Assembly (NCBI GenBank): GCA_040905445.1
Contig: JBBDRN010000028.1
Location: 1 to 64,000 of the forward strand
DNA length: 64,000 bases
Reading direction: 5' to 3'
DNA from: SKPT01 sp040905445
GTDB taxonomy: Bacteria; Planctomycetota; Phycisphaerae; Phycisphaerales; Phycisphaeraceae
Shown: positions 1 through 9,430 of the stretch, piece after piece
How the letters are laid out: the number at the start of each line of letters is the position of its first letter
Numbering within the stretch: position 1 is the stretch's first letter
Made by a program: the position numbers and the translations under genes
The notes under the pieces: generated by a model
What the model was told of the DNA's origin: nothing
What the model saw: the letters and a program-made list of their open reading frames with translations, nothing else
Databases searched by the model: none

Positions 1-868
1 CGAGCATCGCCTTGCGGCGGTCGCCGAAGCCCGGCGCCTTGACGGCCGCGACCTTCAGCACGCCGCGCAGCTTGTTGACCACCAGCGCCGCCAGCGCCTC
101 GCTCTCGACGTCCTCGGCAATGATCAGCAGCGGCTTCTGCGCCATCGCGATCTTGTTGAGCAGCGGCAGGAGGTCCGGCAGGTTGCTGATTTTCTTCTCA
201 TGGATGAGGATGTACGCATCCTCGAGCACGCACTCCTGCGTCGTCGCGTCAGTCATGAAATAGGGCGAGAGGTAGCCCTTGTCGAACTGCATGCCCTCGA
301 CGTACTCGAGCGTCGTCTCCGACGCCTGCCCCTCCTCGACCTCGACGACGCCCTCGGCGCCGACCTTGTTGATCGCCTCGGCGATCAGCTCGCCGATCTC
401 CTGGTCATGGTTGGCGGAGACGGTGGCGATCTTCTGGAGGTCTTCCTTGCCCTTGCACTTCCTGGCCAGCTCCTTGATCGCCTCGCCCGCGGCCTCCGCC
501 GCCGCGGTGATCCCGCGCTGCAGCGCGATGGCATTCGCGCCGGCGGTGACGTGGCGCAGCCCCTCGCTGTAGATCGCCTCGGCGAGGACGGTGGCGGTCG
601 TGGTGCCGTCGCCCGCCTTGTCGTTCGTGCGCTTGGCGACCTCGATGACCATCTTGGCGCCCATGTTCTGGAATGGGTCGGCGACCTCGATCTCCTTGGC
701 CACCGTCACGCCGTCCTTGGTGATCGCCGGCCCGCCGTAGGACTTCTGGAGAATCACGTTGCGCCCGGTTGGGCCCATGGTGACCTTCACGGCCCTGGCG
801 AGCTGCTCGAGCCCCCGCCGCAACTCCACCGCCGCCTCCGCTCCAAACATCATCTGCTTCTTGGCCAT
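1..868 (-). CDS. groEL: Chaperonin GroEL, second copy (partial, runs off the left edge)
   Basis: Encodes the N-terminal part of a 60-kDa chaperonin that folds proteins in the cytoplasm with GroES. Translating the minus strand from the ATG at 868 gives MAKKQMMFGAEAAVELRRGL, then the GroEL landmarks TMGPTGRN, KDGVTVAKEIE, DKAGDGTTTATVLAEA (ATPase loop with the catalytic Asp) and KAPGFGDRRKAML, where the window stops. About 289 residues are present, roughly half of a full GroEL. It is clearly diverged from the complete GroEL at 1916-3604, so it is a paralogue and not a recent duplicate. It lies 51 bp downstream of the DUF2442 gene on the same strand and may be co-transcribed with the groEL-groES group. 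Identity is certain; the C-terminus is unseen. Confidence 0.95.
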   Translation of the reverse strand, partial: MAKKQMMFGAEAAVELRRGLEQLARAVKVTMGPTGRNVILQKSYGGPAITKDGVTVAKEIEVADPFQNMGAKMVIEVAKRTNDKAGDGTTTATVLAEAIYSEGLRHVTAGANAIALQRGITAAAEAAGEAIKELARKCKGKEDLQKIATVSANHDQEIGELIAEAINKVGAEGVVEVEEGQASETTLEYVEGMQFDKGYLSPYFMTDATTQECVLEDAYILIHEKKISNLPDLLPLLNKIAMAQKPLLIIAEDVESEALAALVVNKLRGVLKVAAVKAPGFGDRRKAML

Positions 869-919
869 CGCTGTATCGCTCCGTTCGTTCGTTCGTGGTC
901 TGCTGCGGGGACCGGTCGA

Positions 920-1258
920 TCAGTCGCCCATCTTGTATCCATCTTCGAGCCAGGGCTTCTCGCCGCGGGCGCGGTGCTCGAGCCAGCGCTTGAGCGACCG
1001 CTGGGATTCGCCGGACTGCTCGCCCCGGAGCAGCCCTTCGACGCTGATGTCCTCGTCCAGTTCGGGCCAGTGAACACCCATCGGGCTCAGCTCATACTTC
1101 GCCCATTCATCGGGCGTCCCGTGCTTCAGCCGAGGGTACCAGCCCAACGGCACCGCGATCGTGCGTCCATCCGCGAGGTCCACGCTCAGCGTGTCCTCGG
1201 TCACCGTCACCCCCGTGGGTTCCGGCGTCACGTCAGTCTTGCGAGCCAAAGTACCCAT
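920..1258 (-). CDS. DUF2442-family protein
   Basis: Small 112-residue protein that fits the DUF2442 family. That family is often found beside DUF4160 proteins and has been suggested to be antitoxin-like. Visible features are the strand-rich N-terminal part (TEDTLSVDLADGRTIAVPL), the conserved WYPRL segment, and GVHWPELDEDISVEGLLRG, which is the usual family signature. The C-terminal 35 residues are charged. Its start overlaps the end of the upstream DUF4160 gene by 26 bp, so the two are almost certainly co-translated. No experimental function is known to me for this pair; the toxin-antitoxin reading is inference from the arrangement. Its position inside a chaperonin cluster is unusual. Confidence 0.85.
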   Translation of the reverse strand: MGTLARKTDVTPEPTGVTVTEDTLSVDLADGRTIAVPLGWYPRLKHGTPDEWAKYELSPMGVHWPELDEDISVEGLLRGEQSGESQRSLKRWLEHRARGEKPWLEDGYKMGD

Positions 1259-1475
1259 GCCATCGCTCCAGAAACCCGTCCCGGTGATCGCGGATCAACG
1301 CTTCGATCCGGTTGAGCTCCCGCCTGGAGAACCGCCGGTTCTGCGCCAGCTCGACGGGGTCGAGCCAGTACTTCGCCTCGAAGCGATCCCTCCGCACATG
1401 CACGTGCGGAGGCTCGTTCAACTCCCGCGAGTAGAAGTAGAACCGGTACGGCCCGACCTCCAGGATCTTCGGCAT
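1233..1475 (-). CDS. DUF4160-family protein
   Basis: An 80-residue protein matching DUF4160: MPKILEVGPYRFYFYSRE, then the family signature EPPHVHVRRDRFEAKYWL, then a helical C-terminus with NRRFSRRELNRIEALI. DUF4160 genes usually sit next to DUF2442 genes, as here, where the stop overlaps the downstream start by 26 bp. It begins 38 bp after the groES stop on the same strand, so it may be transcribed with the chaperonins. A toxin-like or regulatory role has been suggested for such pairs from gene context only. No catalytic motif is obvious. Confidence 0.85.
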   Translation of the reverse strand: MPKILEVGPYRFYFYSRELNEPPHVHVRRDRFEAKYWLDPVELAQNRRFSRRELNRIEALIRDHRDGFLERWHGYFGSQD

Positions 1476-1513
1476 CGCACGGCCTCTCGCGCTTCAGCCC
1501 ACGCTCTGCCGGC

Positions 1514-1828
1514 TTACTTCTCCACGATCCCCAGCAGTTCGCTCTCGCGCAGGATCATGTGCTGGTCGCCGTCGATGTCGACCTCGGTGCCGCTGTACTT
1601 GCCATACAGCACCTTGTCACCCTTCTTGACCGAAGGCTCCGTGCGGGTGCCGTCGTCGTTGAGCTTGCCCGGACCCACGGCCAGGACATTGCCAATGAGC
1701 GGCTTCTCCTGCGCGCTCTCGGGCAGGTAGATCCCGCCGGCGGTCTTCTCCTCGGGCTCCTCGGGCTTGATCAGCACGCGGTCATCCAGGGGGCGCACGT
1801 TCGTCTTGCTCTTGGTTGCGGTGGCCAT
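1514..1828 (-). CDS. groES: Co-chaperonin GroES
   Basis: The 104-residue heptameric lid that caps the GroEL ring. The sequence carries the typical RPLDDRVLIKPEEPEEKTAGG, the mobile-loop region GGIYLPESAQEKP, the AVGPGKLNDDGTR segment, VKKGDKVLYGKYSGTEVDI and a C-terminal ILRESELLGIVEK. Length is normal, with a slightly long charged N-terminus. It follows groEL by 87 bp on the same strand, giving the order groEL then groES, the reverse of the common bacterial order. No separate promoter was recognised in the 87-bp gap. Confidence 0.97.
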   Translation of the reverse strand: MATATKSKTNVRPLDDRVLIKPEEPEEKTAGGIYLPESAQEKPLIGNVLAVGPGKLNDDGTRTEPSVKKGDKVLYGKYSGTEVDIDGDQHMILRESELLGIVEK

Positions 1829-1915
1829 TGTCTTGACTCCAACAGGTCAGTGGTTGGTGATAGATCGAATTTCTGATTTGATGTACGTGGTTGGTCTACG
1901 AGAAGCGTCGGGGGC

Positions 1916-3604
<1,689 letters not shown>

Positions 3605-3776
3605 GAGATCGCTCTCCGTTACGAGGTTCGTTCTGTGCTCACCATCCGCCCCGCCACCGCCGCCACCCCCGCCACCGCGCGTCCCGTCGCCGCCCCATGA
3701 CGACACCCGGGGCACACCGTGGGGCGGATGCAACCCCGGTGCCGTCCCGGCGCGTGTCGGCGCCGAGGGGCGACAG

Positions 3777-3806
3777 ATTATAACTGCCTGGCAAAACGCG
3801 TGCTAA
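3777..3806 (-). promoter_or_regulatory. Promoter for groEL with a degenerate CIRCE-like element
   Basis: On the minus strand there is a perfect -10 box TATAAT (3777-3782) and a -35-like TTAGCA (3801-3806) with an 18-bp spacer. The -35 is part of TTAGCACGC, which matches 8 of 9 bases of the left CIRCE half-site (TTAGCACTC). At the correct 9-bp spacing the right half is poor (about 4 of 9 matches). HrcA repression is therefore possible but not established. The -10 lies about 170 bp from the groEL ATG, so the leader would be long. Confidence 0.5.
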
Positions 3807-4227
3807 GCGAAGTTTCCCCCCGGTTGCGGCCCCGCCCGCCCCGCCCCCGCCTGCCAACCTGACAGTACGTCCCCTCCCCGCCTGACACCCCCGCCACTCG
3901 CCCTTGCCCGCCCCGTCAATTGTAGCGCGACGCCGAGCCTTTCGTCCCTGATGAGCGTGCGCCGCACCTGGTGGTCAAAGCCTGGCTTCACGATGAAGAG
4001 CCCGATAACGTCGGCGGTCCAGCCGACTGACGCGATCCGGCTCTCCACACCCATTCCACTTCATCCCGTCTCGGGATCACCCCAATCGCTACCACCGGCA
4101 ACCATCATCAAGTCGGCCCTGCCCGCCGTCGATGTAAAGGTGGGCAAACCAGGCAAGGCCTGCCCGTTCGCGTGCCCAGGAGGCGCGGCGAGCGAGGGGC
4201 GAGGCCGCCACGGGAAGGCGATCCAGG
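3807..4227. other. Intergenic region between the divergent groEL and response-regulator genes
   Basis: No convincing gene. A minus-strand reading frame of 83 codons (3803-4054) has no recognised family, overlaps the groEL promoter and ends in low-complexity Gly/Arg sequence, so it was not called. The right end carries a GGAAGG purine run about 10 bp before the ATG at 4228. No strong promoter for the plus-strand genes was seen. Confidence 0.4.
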
Positions 4228-4824
4228 ATGAGCACCGACAGCATTTCACCCGAACTGGCGGAGAAGCAGATCTTTACGACCGGCGAGGCCGCCGAGGTCT
4301 GCAAGGTCTCGCAGCAGACGATCATTCGCTGCTTCGACGCCGGCCGGCTCGGCGGCTTCCGCGTGCCGGGCAGTCGCTTCCGTCGCATCCCCCGCGAAGC
4401 GCTGATGCGCTTCATGCGCGAAAACGATATCCCCACCGACATCCTCAAGCGCGGCAAGCGGCGGATCCTGATCGTCGACGATGACGAGCAGATCGCCGAG
4501 TTGTTCGTCGATGTGCTCAGCCGCGACGAGCGCTTCGAGGTCAAGGCCGTGGGCACCGGCTACGAGGCGGGGTTGATGACCAACCAGTTCCGGCCCGACC
4601 TCATGGTGCTCGACTACATGCTGCCGGACATCAACGGCAACATCGTATGCCAGCGCGTGCGCGACGAGGTCGAGCTGCAGGCGATGAAGATCATCATCGT
4701 CTCGGGCGTCGTCAATCAGGACGAAATCAACGAGCTGATGAACGCCGGGGCCGACGAGTTCATGAAGAAGCCGTTCGACATCGACGAGATTCAGAAGAAG
4801 ATCGTCGAGCTGCTGGAGCTGTAG
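4228..4824 (+). CDS. Response regulator with N-terminal excisionase-type HTH and receiver domain
   Basis: A 198-residue protein in unusual domain order. Residues 15-65 are a MerR/excisionase-type helix-turn-helix (FTTGEAAEVCKVSQQTIIRC, then DAGRLGGFRVPGSRFRRIP). Residues about 78-196 form a CheY-like receiver: the acidic pocket ILIVDDDEQ, the phospho-acceptor Asp129 in VLDYMLPD, the Ser of IIIVSG and the conserved Lys of FMKKPF. Most response regulators put the DNA-binding domain at the C-terminus; here the small HTH comes first. It heads a plus-strand group with an HDOD-histidine kinase and an HD-GYP-type protein, and the kinase is a likely phosphodonor (inference from adjacency). Confidence 0.92.
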   Translation: MSTDSISPELAEKQIFTTGEAAEVCKVSQQTIIRCFDAGRLGGFRVPGSRFRRIPREALMRFMRENDIPTDILKRGKRRILIVDDDEQIAELFVDVLSRDERFEVKAVGTGYEAGLMTNQFRPDLMVLDYMLPDINGNIVCQRVRDEVELQAMKIIIVSGVVNQDEINELMNAGADEFMKKPFDIDEIQKKIVELLEL

Positions 4825-4850
4825 CGCCCGCGCGGTGGGGGCGGGGGGTG

Positions 4851-4877
4851 AAGTCACGGATCGCAATCCGTGGGCTT
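4851..4877. repeat. Dispersed hairpin repeat, family A (copy 1 of 4)
   Basis: Imperfect hairpin with the right arm ATCCGTGGGCTT and the diverged left arm AAGTCACGGAT around a short GCA centre. Three further copies of the same element occur at 33211-33239, 36863-36889 and 37681-37707. All four are intergenic. This one lies between the response-regulator stop and the kinase start. Confidence 0.75.
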
Positions 4878-4900
4878 CCCGAGCCCGGAGCGTTCTGTAG

Positions 4901-7204
4901 ATGAGCACCATTTCCGCACCGAGTCCCGCCGCTGGTGAACAGACCGATCGCGCGCGCTTCGACCGCATCGAGCTGATCCTGCGGCAGATCGACACGCTGC
5001 CGACGCTGCCCGCGATCGCGGTGAAGCTGCTCGACCTGACGTCGAGCGACGACACGCACGCCAGCCAGGTGGGGAGCCTGATCGAAGCCGACCCGGCGCT
5101 CACCGCCAAGCTGCTGTCGCTCTGCCGCAGCGCCGACCGCGGCGTGCGCGAGGACGTGCTGACCGTCAGCCGCGCGGTCGTGCTGCTGGGTTTCTCGGCG
5201 GTCCGCAACGCGGTGCTATCGGTCAAGGTCTTCGAGATGTTCGACGCCACCGCCCGGGGCGACGGGGACGGGGCGTCCACGGGGGCGGCCGATGATCCGC
5301 GGCGCTTCGACCGCACGGCGTTCTGGTCGCACTCGCTGGCGGTGGGCATCCTCGCCGAGCTGATCGCCGCGGCCCACCCGGGCCACCACGACCTGCCTGC
5401 CGACGAGGCGTTCGTCTGCGGCCTGCTGCACGACGTGGGCAAGCTCGCGCTCGACCATGTCCTGCCCAAGAGCTTTTCCCGCGTCGTCGAGCTGTGCGAG
5501 CTGAACCAGGGCAACATCGCCGAGTACGAGCGCCGCGTCCTCGGGCTCGATCATCACACGGCCGGCAAGCGGCTGGCGCAGCAGTGGGGGCTCGCGCACA
5601 AGCTCCAGGACTGCATCTGGCTGCACGGCGCGTCGTGGGACACGCTGCCCAGGCTCGAGCATCGGCGGATGATCGGCCTCGTCAGCCTCGCCGACATGCT
5701 CGCCCGCCAGCAGCACGTCGGCTACTCGGGCAACTTCTCGCACCCGGCCCACATCGACGAGCTGATCGCACGTCTGGAGCTCAACCCCAACGCCGTCGCC
5801 GACGCCGGCAAGCGCGTCCACGAGGAGCTGGAGCGCCGCGGCCTGGCGCTGGGGCTGCAGGACGCGCCGTCGCGCGAGCTGTTCCTCGCTTCGATCCAGC
5901 GCGCCAACGCGGCGCTGGGGCGCGTCAACACGATGCTCGAGCAGCGAGGGCGCGTGGCGGCGACGCAGGGGCGGCTGCTCGAGGCGATCAACGCCTTCCA
6001 CGCCGCCGCCACGCCGGGGCGCAGCGTCCAGGACGTGCAGGACGGTGTCGCCGAGTCGGCGCGCACCGTCTTCGGCGCGGGGTTTTACGCCATGCTCTAC
6101 CCCGGGGACGTGACGGGCGCGGCCGCGGGCGACGTGTGGACGGTCAGCCAGTATGGATCGGACGCCAGGCCCGTGCGGTCGCAATGCGTCGAGGCGCCGC
6201 CCTATGCGCCGGACCTGACGCAGCTCGACGCGCAGCAGCCGGTGGGCATGAGTTTGATGGGCCTGCTGCCGTGGATCGCGGACTACCTGGTGGACGCGGC
6301 GGATCTGCGTCAGGTGAAGCTGCTGCCGCTCAGTTGCGGGTGGGGGACGGCGGCGGTGCTGCTGCACGATCGGCCGAACCTGCCGGCGTGGAACCAGCTC
6401 GCGCCGCTGGCGTCGACGTGGGGGGCGGCGATCGCGGCGGCGGGTCAGCATGACGGCGCCCGCCGGCTGGGCGAGCAGCTCGCCGAGGCCAACGCCGCCC
6501 TGGCCGAGGCGCAGGACCGGCTGCTGCGGCAGGAGTCGATGGCGCGGCTGGGCGAGATGGCGGCCGGGGCGGCGCACGAGATGAACAATCCGCTGGCGGT
6601 GATCTCCGGGCGAAGCCAGCTCCTGGCGATGACGCTCGACCCCAATACCGACCAGCAGAAGGCGGCGCAGACGATCCACCGCGAGGCGCATCGGCTCAGC
6701 GACCTGATCACCGGCCTGCGGCTGCTGGCCGACCCGCCGCAGCCGAACCGCCGACCGGTCGACATGGGCAAGGTGATCGATTCGGCGATCAAGAAGGCGC
6801 AGGCCCAGGCCGGCCGGGGCAAGGACAAGCCGCACGTGTCGCTGCGCTTCCGCCACGAGCTGCCGGTGATGCGCGTCGACCCGGACCAGGTTCGGCAGGC
6901 GATCTGCGAGCTGCTGGTCAACGCCATCCAGGCTTCGCCGCGATCGGCGGTCGCCGTTGTCGCCCAGCGCGAGCCCGGCGACGAGGCGGTCATCGTCCAG
7001 GTGATCGACGACGGCGAGGGGATGGACAAGCACACGCTCGACCACGCGATGGACCCCTTCTTCAGCGCCAAGGCCGCCGGGCGGCAGGTCGGCATGGGGC
7101 TGGCCCGTGCCCAGCAACTGATCCGCTCCCACGGCGGCAGCCTCGAACTGCGCAGCGAGCCCGGCAAAGGCACGACCGCCACCGTCATGCTCCCGTGCCA
7201 GTAG
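4901..7204 (+). CDS. HDOD-GAF-like histidine kinase
   Basis: A 767-residue cytoplasmic signalling protein with no membrane segment or signal peptide. Residues about 25-230 are an HDOD domain (IDTLPTLPAIAVKLLDL, then LIEADPALTAKLLSL, VLLGFSAVRNAVL, CGLLHDVGKLALD). A linker is followed by a GAF-like region (about 365-520), the dimerisation/phospho-acceptor helix with His559 (GAAHEMNNPLAVISGRSQLL), and a HATPase_c domain with the N box (ELLVNAIQAS), the G1 box (DDGEGMD) and the G2 box (GMGLARAQQLI). This is a complete histidine kinase fused to a sensory HDOD module. It follows the receiver-HTH gene by 76 bp and precedes the HD-GYP-type gene. The ATG at 4901 is the natural start; upstream is the hairpin repeat. 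Confidence 0.93.
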   Translation: MSTISAPSPAAGEQTDRARFDRIELILRQIDTLPTLPAIAVKLLDLTSSDDTHASQVGSLIEADPALTAKLLSLCRSADRGVREDVLTVSRAVVLLGFSAVRNAVLSVKVFEMFDATARGDGDGASTGAADDPRRFDRTAFWSHSLAVGILAELIAAAHPGHHDLPADEAFVCGLLHDVGKLALDHVLPKSFSRVVELCELNQGNIAEYERRVLGLDHHTAGKRLAQQWGLAHKLQDCIWLHGASWDTLPRLEHRRMIGLVSLADMLARQQHVGYSGNFSHPAHIDELIARLELNPNAVADAGKRVHEELERRGLALGLQDAPSRELFLASIQRANAALGRVNTMLEQRGRVAATQGRLLEAINAFHAAATPGRSVQDVQDGVAESARTVFGAGFYAMLYPGDVTGAAAGDVWTVSQYGSDARPVRSQCVEAPPYAPDLTQLDAQQPVGMSLMGLLPWIADYLVDAADLRQVKLLPLSCGWGTAAVLLHDRPNLPAWNQLAPLASTWGAAIAAAGQHDGARRLGEQLAEANAALAEAQDRLLRQESMARLGEMAAGAAHEMNNPLAVISGRSQLLAMTLDPNTDQQKAAQTIHREAHRLSDLITGLRLLADPPQPNRRPVDMGKVIDSAIKKAQAQAGRGKDKPHVSLRFRHELPVMRVDPDQVRQAICELLVNAIQASPRSAVAVVAQREPGDEAVIVQVIDDGEGMDKHTLDHAMDPFFSAKAAGRQVGMGLARAQQLIRSHGGSLELRSEPGKGTTATVMLPCQ

Positions 7205-7221
7205 GGTCCGCTGTGCCGCCA
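7202..7221. repeat. Dispersed hairpin repeat, family B (partial copy)
   Basis: Starts in the kinase stop codon (GTAGGGTCCGC then TGTGCCGCC). It matches the family B element seen whole at 12469-12489 and 33152-33172, but its right arm is changed so the hairpin is lost. Downstream, 7230-7270 is rich in CGAAG-type words related to family D. Confidence 0.5.
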
Positions 7222-7486
7222 CGAGGCGCGACGCAGCCACGAAGGGCGAAGGGGACGAAGGCGGCACTAAGTTCCGGGTTCCGGGACTCGGGATCCGTGG
7301 AAGTTGGTCCGCTTCGGTTCGCTGCGGAACCCGGAACCCCGGCAAGCCGGGCGAGCTGCGCCGATTGTGCCGGCCCGCCCGCGCCCCCGCGCCACGCCAA
7401 GCCCCGCCTGGCGTCAATCGTGGACCGCACCCGGCCGACGAACCCCCGGTGGAGCTGTCCGACCCGGCCCTGACGCGGAACCGAGC

Positions 7487-8683
7487 ATGCTGCGAATCGA
7501 CACCACCCACGCCAAGCCGGGCATGAGGCTCGCCCTGCCCGTGCAGAACCCGCAGGCGCCGGGCAAGGCGCTGCTGAAGGTCGGCTACGCGCTGACGCCG
7601 CAGATCATCGACCGCCTGCGGGGCTACGGCATCCGCAGCGTCTGGGTGCAGTACCCGAGCCTCGCGTTCCTCGAGGAGATCATCGACCCCGAAACCGCGC
7701 GGTGTCAGAGCGAGATCGTCGCCAACGTGGCCGAGACGTTCGAGTCGCTGCAGCGTCAATCCTCCGCCAAGCTCGCCTACGCGACGTACACCCAGTCGCT
7801 CAAGCACCTGATCGAAAACCTGGCGAGCCATCCGCAGTCGATGCTCTTCCTCGGCGACCTTGCCGACGCGGCCGACGACCTGATGCGGCATTCGTCGAGC
7901 GTTACCTACCTCGCGGTGCTGATGGGCATGAAGCTGGAGGCCTACCTGGTGCGCGAGCGCCGGCACGTCTCGCCCGAGCGCGCCAAGGAGGTGACCAACC
8001 TGGGGCTGGGGGCGATGCTCCACGACGTGGGCATCATGGACCTCGAGCCAGACGTGCGCCAGCGCTTCGACGAGACGCTCGACGAGTCGGACGAGGCGTG
8101 GCAGCAGCACCCGGCGCTGGGCTTTAACCTGGTGCGCGGTCACGTCGACGCCTCGGCGGCGACCGTCGTGCTCAACCACCACCAGCACTACGACGGCACG
8201 GGCTTCGCGGGCGGGGATTACCCCGTGCTGATGGAGCGACAGACGCACGTTTTCGCCCGGATCACCGCCGTCGCCGACCAGTTCGACCGGCTGCGCAGTC
8301 CGGCGAACTTGCCGCGGCAGCCGACGGCGTGGGTGCTGCGGGCGATGGTCAACGATCCGCTGGCCAGCCGGTTCGATCCGCAGGCGCTGCGGGCGCTGGT
8401 GACGGTCGTGCCGCCCTACCCGCCGGGGTCGATGGTGCAGTTGAGCGATCGCCGGTGGGCGGTCGTGATCGACCACCACCCCGACGCGCCGTGTCGGCCG
8501 ACGGTGCAGATCATGCCCGAGCCGGAGGCGATGGGCGACGAGGACCTGACGCTGGGCGAGACGATCGACCTGCGCGAAGCGTTCGGCAGCCTGCATGTTG
8601 CGCAGCATGACGGGCAGGACGTGACGGGCGTCAACTTCGAGCTGGCGGAGACGTCGCGGGCCGGCGACCTTGCGGCGTGGTAG
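7487..8683 (+). CDS. HD-GYP-type phosphodiesterase-like protein
   Basis: A 398-residue protein with an N-terminal region like those preceding many HD-GYP domains (MLRIDTTHAKPGMRLALPV) and an HD-GYP-type domain from about residue 120. The metal-binding HD pair is His179-Asp180 (LGAMLHDVGIMDLE). It is followed by HPALGFNLVRG, and HHQHYDGTGFAGGDYP takes the place of the HHExxDGxGYP signature. HD-GYP enzymes hydrolyse cyclic di-GMP; because the GYP triad is changed to GTGF, activity and substrate are uncertain. The ATG at 7487 is chosen because the upstream in-frame sequence is Pro/Arg-rich intergenic DNA. Probable output partner of the two upstream signalling genes. Confidence 0.85.
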   Translation: MLRIDTTHAKPGMRLALPVQNPQAPGKALLKVGYALTPQIIDRLRGYGIRSVWVQYPSLAFLEEIIDPETARCQSEIVANVAETFESLQRQSSAKLAYATYTQSLKHLIENLASHPQSMLFLGDLADAADDLMRHSSSVTYLAVLMGMKLEAYLVRERRHVSPERAKEVTNLGLGAMLHDVGIMDLEPDVRQRFDETLDESDEAWQQHPALGFNLVRGHVDASAATVVLNHHQHYDGTGFAGGDYPVLMERQTHVFARITAVADQFDRLRSPANLPRQPTAWVLRAMVNDPLASRFDPQALRALVTVVPPYPPGSMVQLSDRRWAVVIDHHPDAPCRPTVQIMPEPEAMGDEDLTLGETIDLREAFGSLHVAQHDGQDVTGVNFELAETSRAGDLAAW

Positions 8684-8700
8684 GGCCCCACGCCGCGCGC

Positions 8701-8742
8701 AAAAAAGCGAGGCCCAGGGTCCTCTCCGGCCCTGGGCCTCGC
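8701..8742 (-). terminator. Intrinsic terminator of the PEP-CTERM gene
   Basis: A perfect 13-bp stem (8707-8719 with 8730-8742; GCGAGGCCCAGGG on the plus strand) with a 10-nt loop. On the minus strand it is followed directly by six T residues (8706-8701). It lies 26 bp after the stop of the minus-strand PEP-CTERM gene and also separates it from the convergent HD-GYP gene. This is the clearest Rho-independent terminator in the window. Confidence 0.9.
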
Positions 8743-8767
8743 AAACATAACGCCACGCGAAACCGCA

Positions 8768-9376
8768 TCACCCCCGACGCCGTCGCTCAAGCAGCATCAA
8801 CCCCGTCACCCCGAGCAGCGCGAGTGAGCCCGGCTCGGGGATGATGTGAAACTCCGTCTCATACGCCGGCGAGTTCGCATACGCGCCCGTGCTGTCGCTC
8901 AGGTAAAAGCCGATGTCAAAGTGGTCCCCAACGCTGTAAGTGCTCTCATCCGTGACGCGAAACACCCAGTGAAAATGATCGGACCCGAACGCGAAGCTGT
9001 CCCCCGCCTCTGTAATCACCGGCACCGCGTCCGTCGTCCACAGCTCCAGCCCCGCGTCAAGCTCCACGACGTGCAGCGTGATGTGCCCCGGCTGGATCGA
9101 GCCCGGCAGGCCGTGCAGCCCGTCGTCCGGCTCCGCGCCGCGGAAGATGTCAAAGCCCGGGTTGTCGCCCGACCAGCCCATAAAGATCGACTCGCTGCTG
9201 ACTGGGGTCAGGTCGTAGTGATCGTCGAGACTGGCCGTCAGCGCCCCCGCGCCGTTGTGGCCCACGGACACGTCGTGGTGCACCTCGTGACCGTGATCGT
9301 GCCCATACGTCGGCCCCACCAGCGCCAGGCTCAGCGCCGCACCGGCCGTCAATGTCATGATTGCATGCTTCATCAA
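8768..9376 (-). CDS. His-rich secreted PEP-CTERM protein
   Basis: A 202-residue exported protein. Residues 1-25 are a signal peptide (MMKHAIMTLTAGAALSLALV). The mature N-terminus is a histidine cluster (HDHGHEVHHD) that looks able to bind metal. The C-terminus is a PEP-CTERM sorting tail: IPEPGSLALL, a hydrophobic helix, then ERRRRG. The middle is beta-rich (HITLHVVELDAGLELW) and not recognised. A strong Shine-Dalgarno (AAGGAG) precedes the ATG at 9376. It is the last gene of a minus-strand cluster led by a Fur-family regulator and ends at a strong terminator. A role in metal binding at the cell surface is inference from the His cluster and the neighbours. Confidence 0.85.
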   Translation of the reverse strand: MMKHAIMTLTAGAALSLALVGPTYGHDHGHEVHHDVSVGHNGAGALTASLDDHYDLTPVSSESIFMGWSGDNPGFDIFRGAEPDDGLHGLPGSIQPGHITLHVVELDAGLELWTTDAVPVITEAGDSFAFGSDHFHWVFRVTDESTYSVGDHFDIGFYLSDSTGAYANSPAYETEFHIIPEPGSLALLGVTGLMLLERRRRG

Positions 9377-9430
9377 GGTTTCTCCTTACTTAAATCAGTG
9401 TGAATGTTGAACAGGTCGTGTTGCAATCCA

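Noticed and set aside
3803..4054. Possible 83-residue minus-strand gene upstream of groEL
   Set aside because: Overlaps the groEL promoter, ends in low-complexity sequence and matches no family.
5216..8608. A very long minus-strand open frame (about 1130 codons) opposite the kinase and HD-GYP genes
   Set aside because: It is the reverse-frame shadow of two well-supported plus-strand genes in high-GC DNA, and its translation is Arg/His/Leu-rich with no domain.
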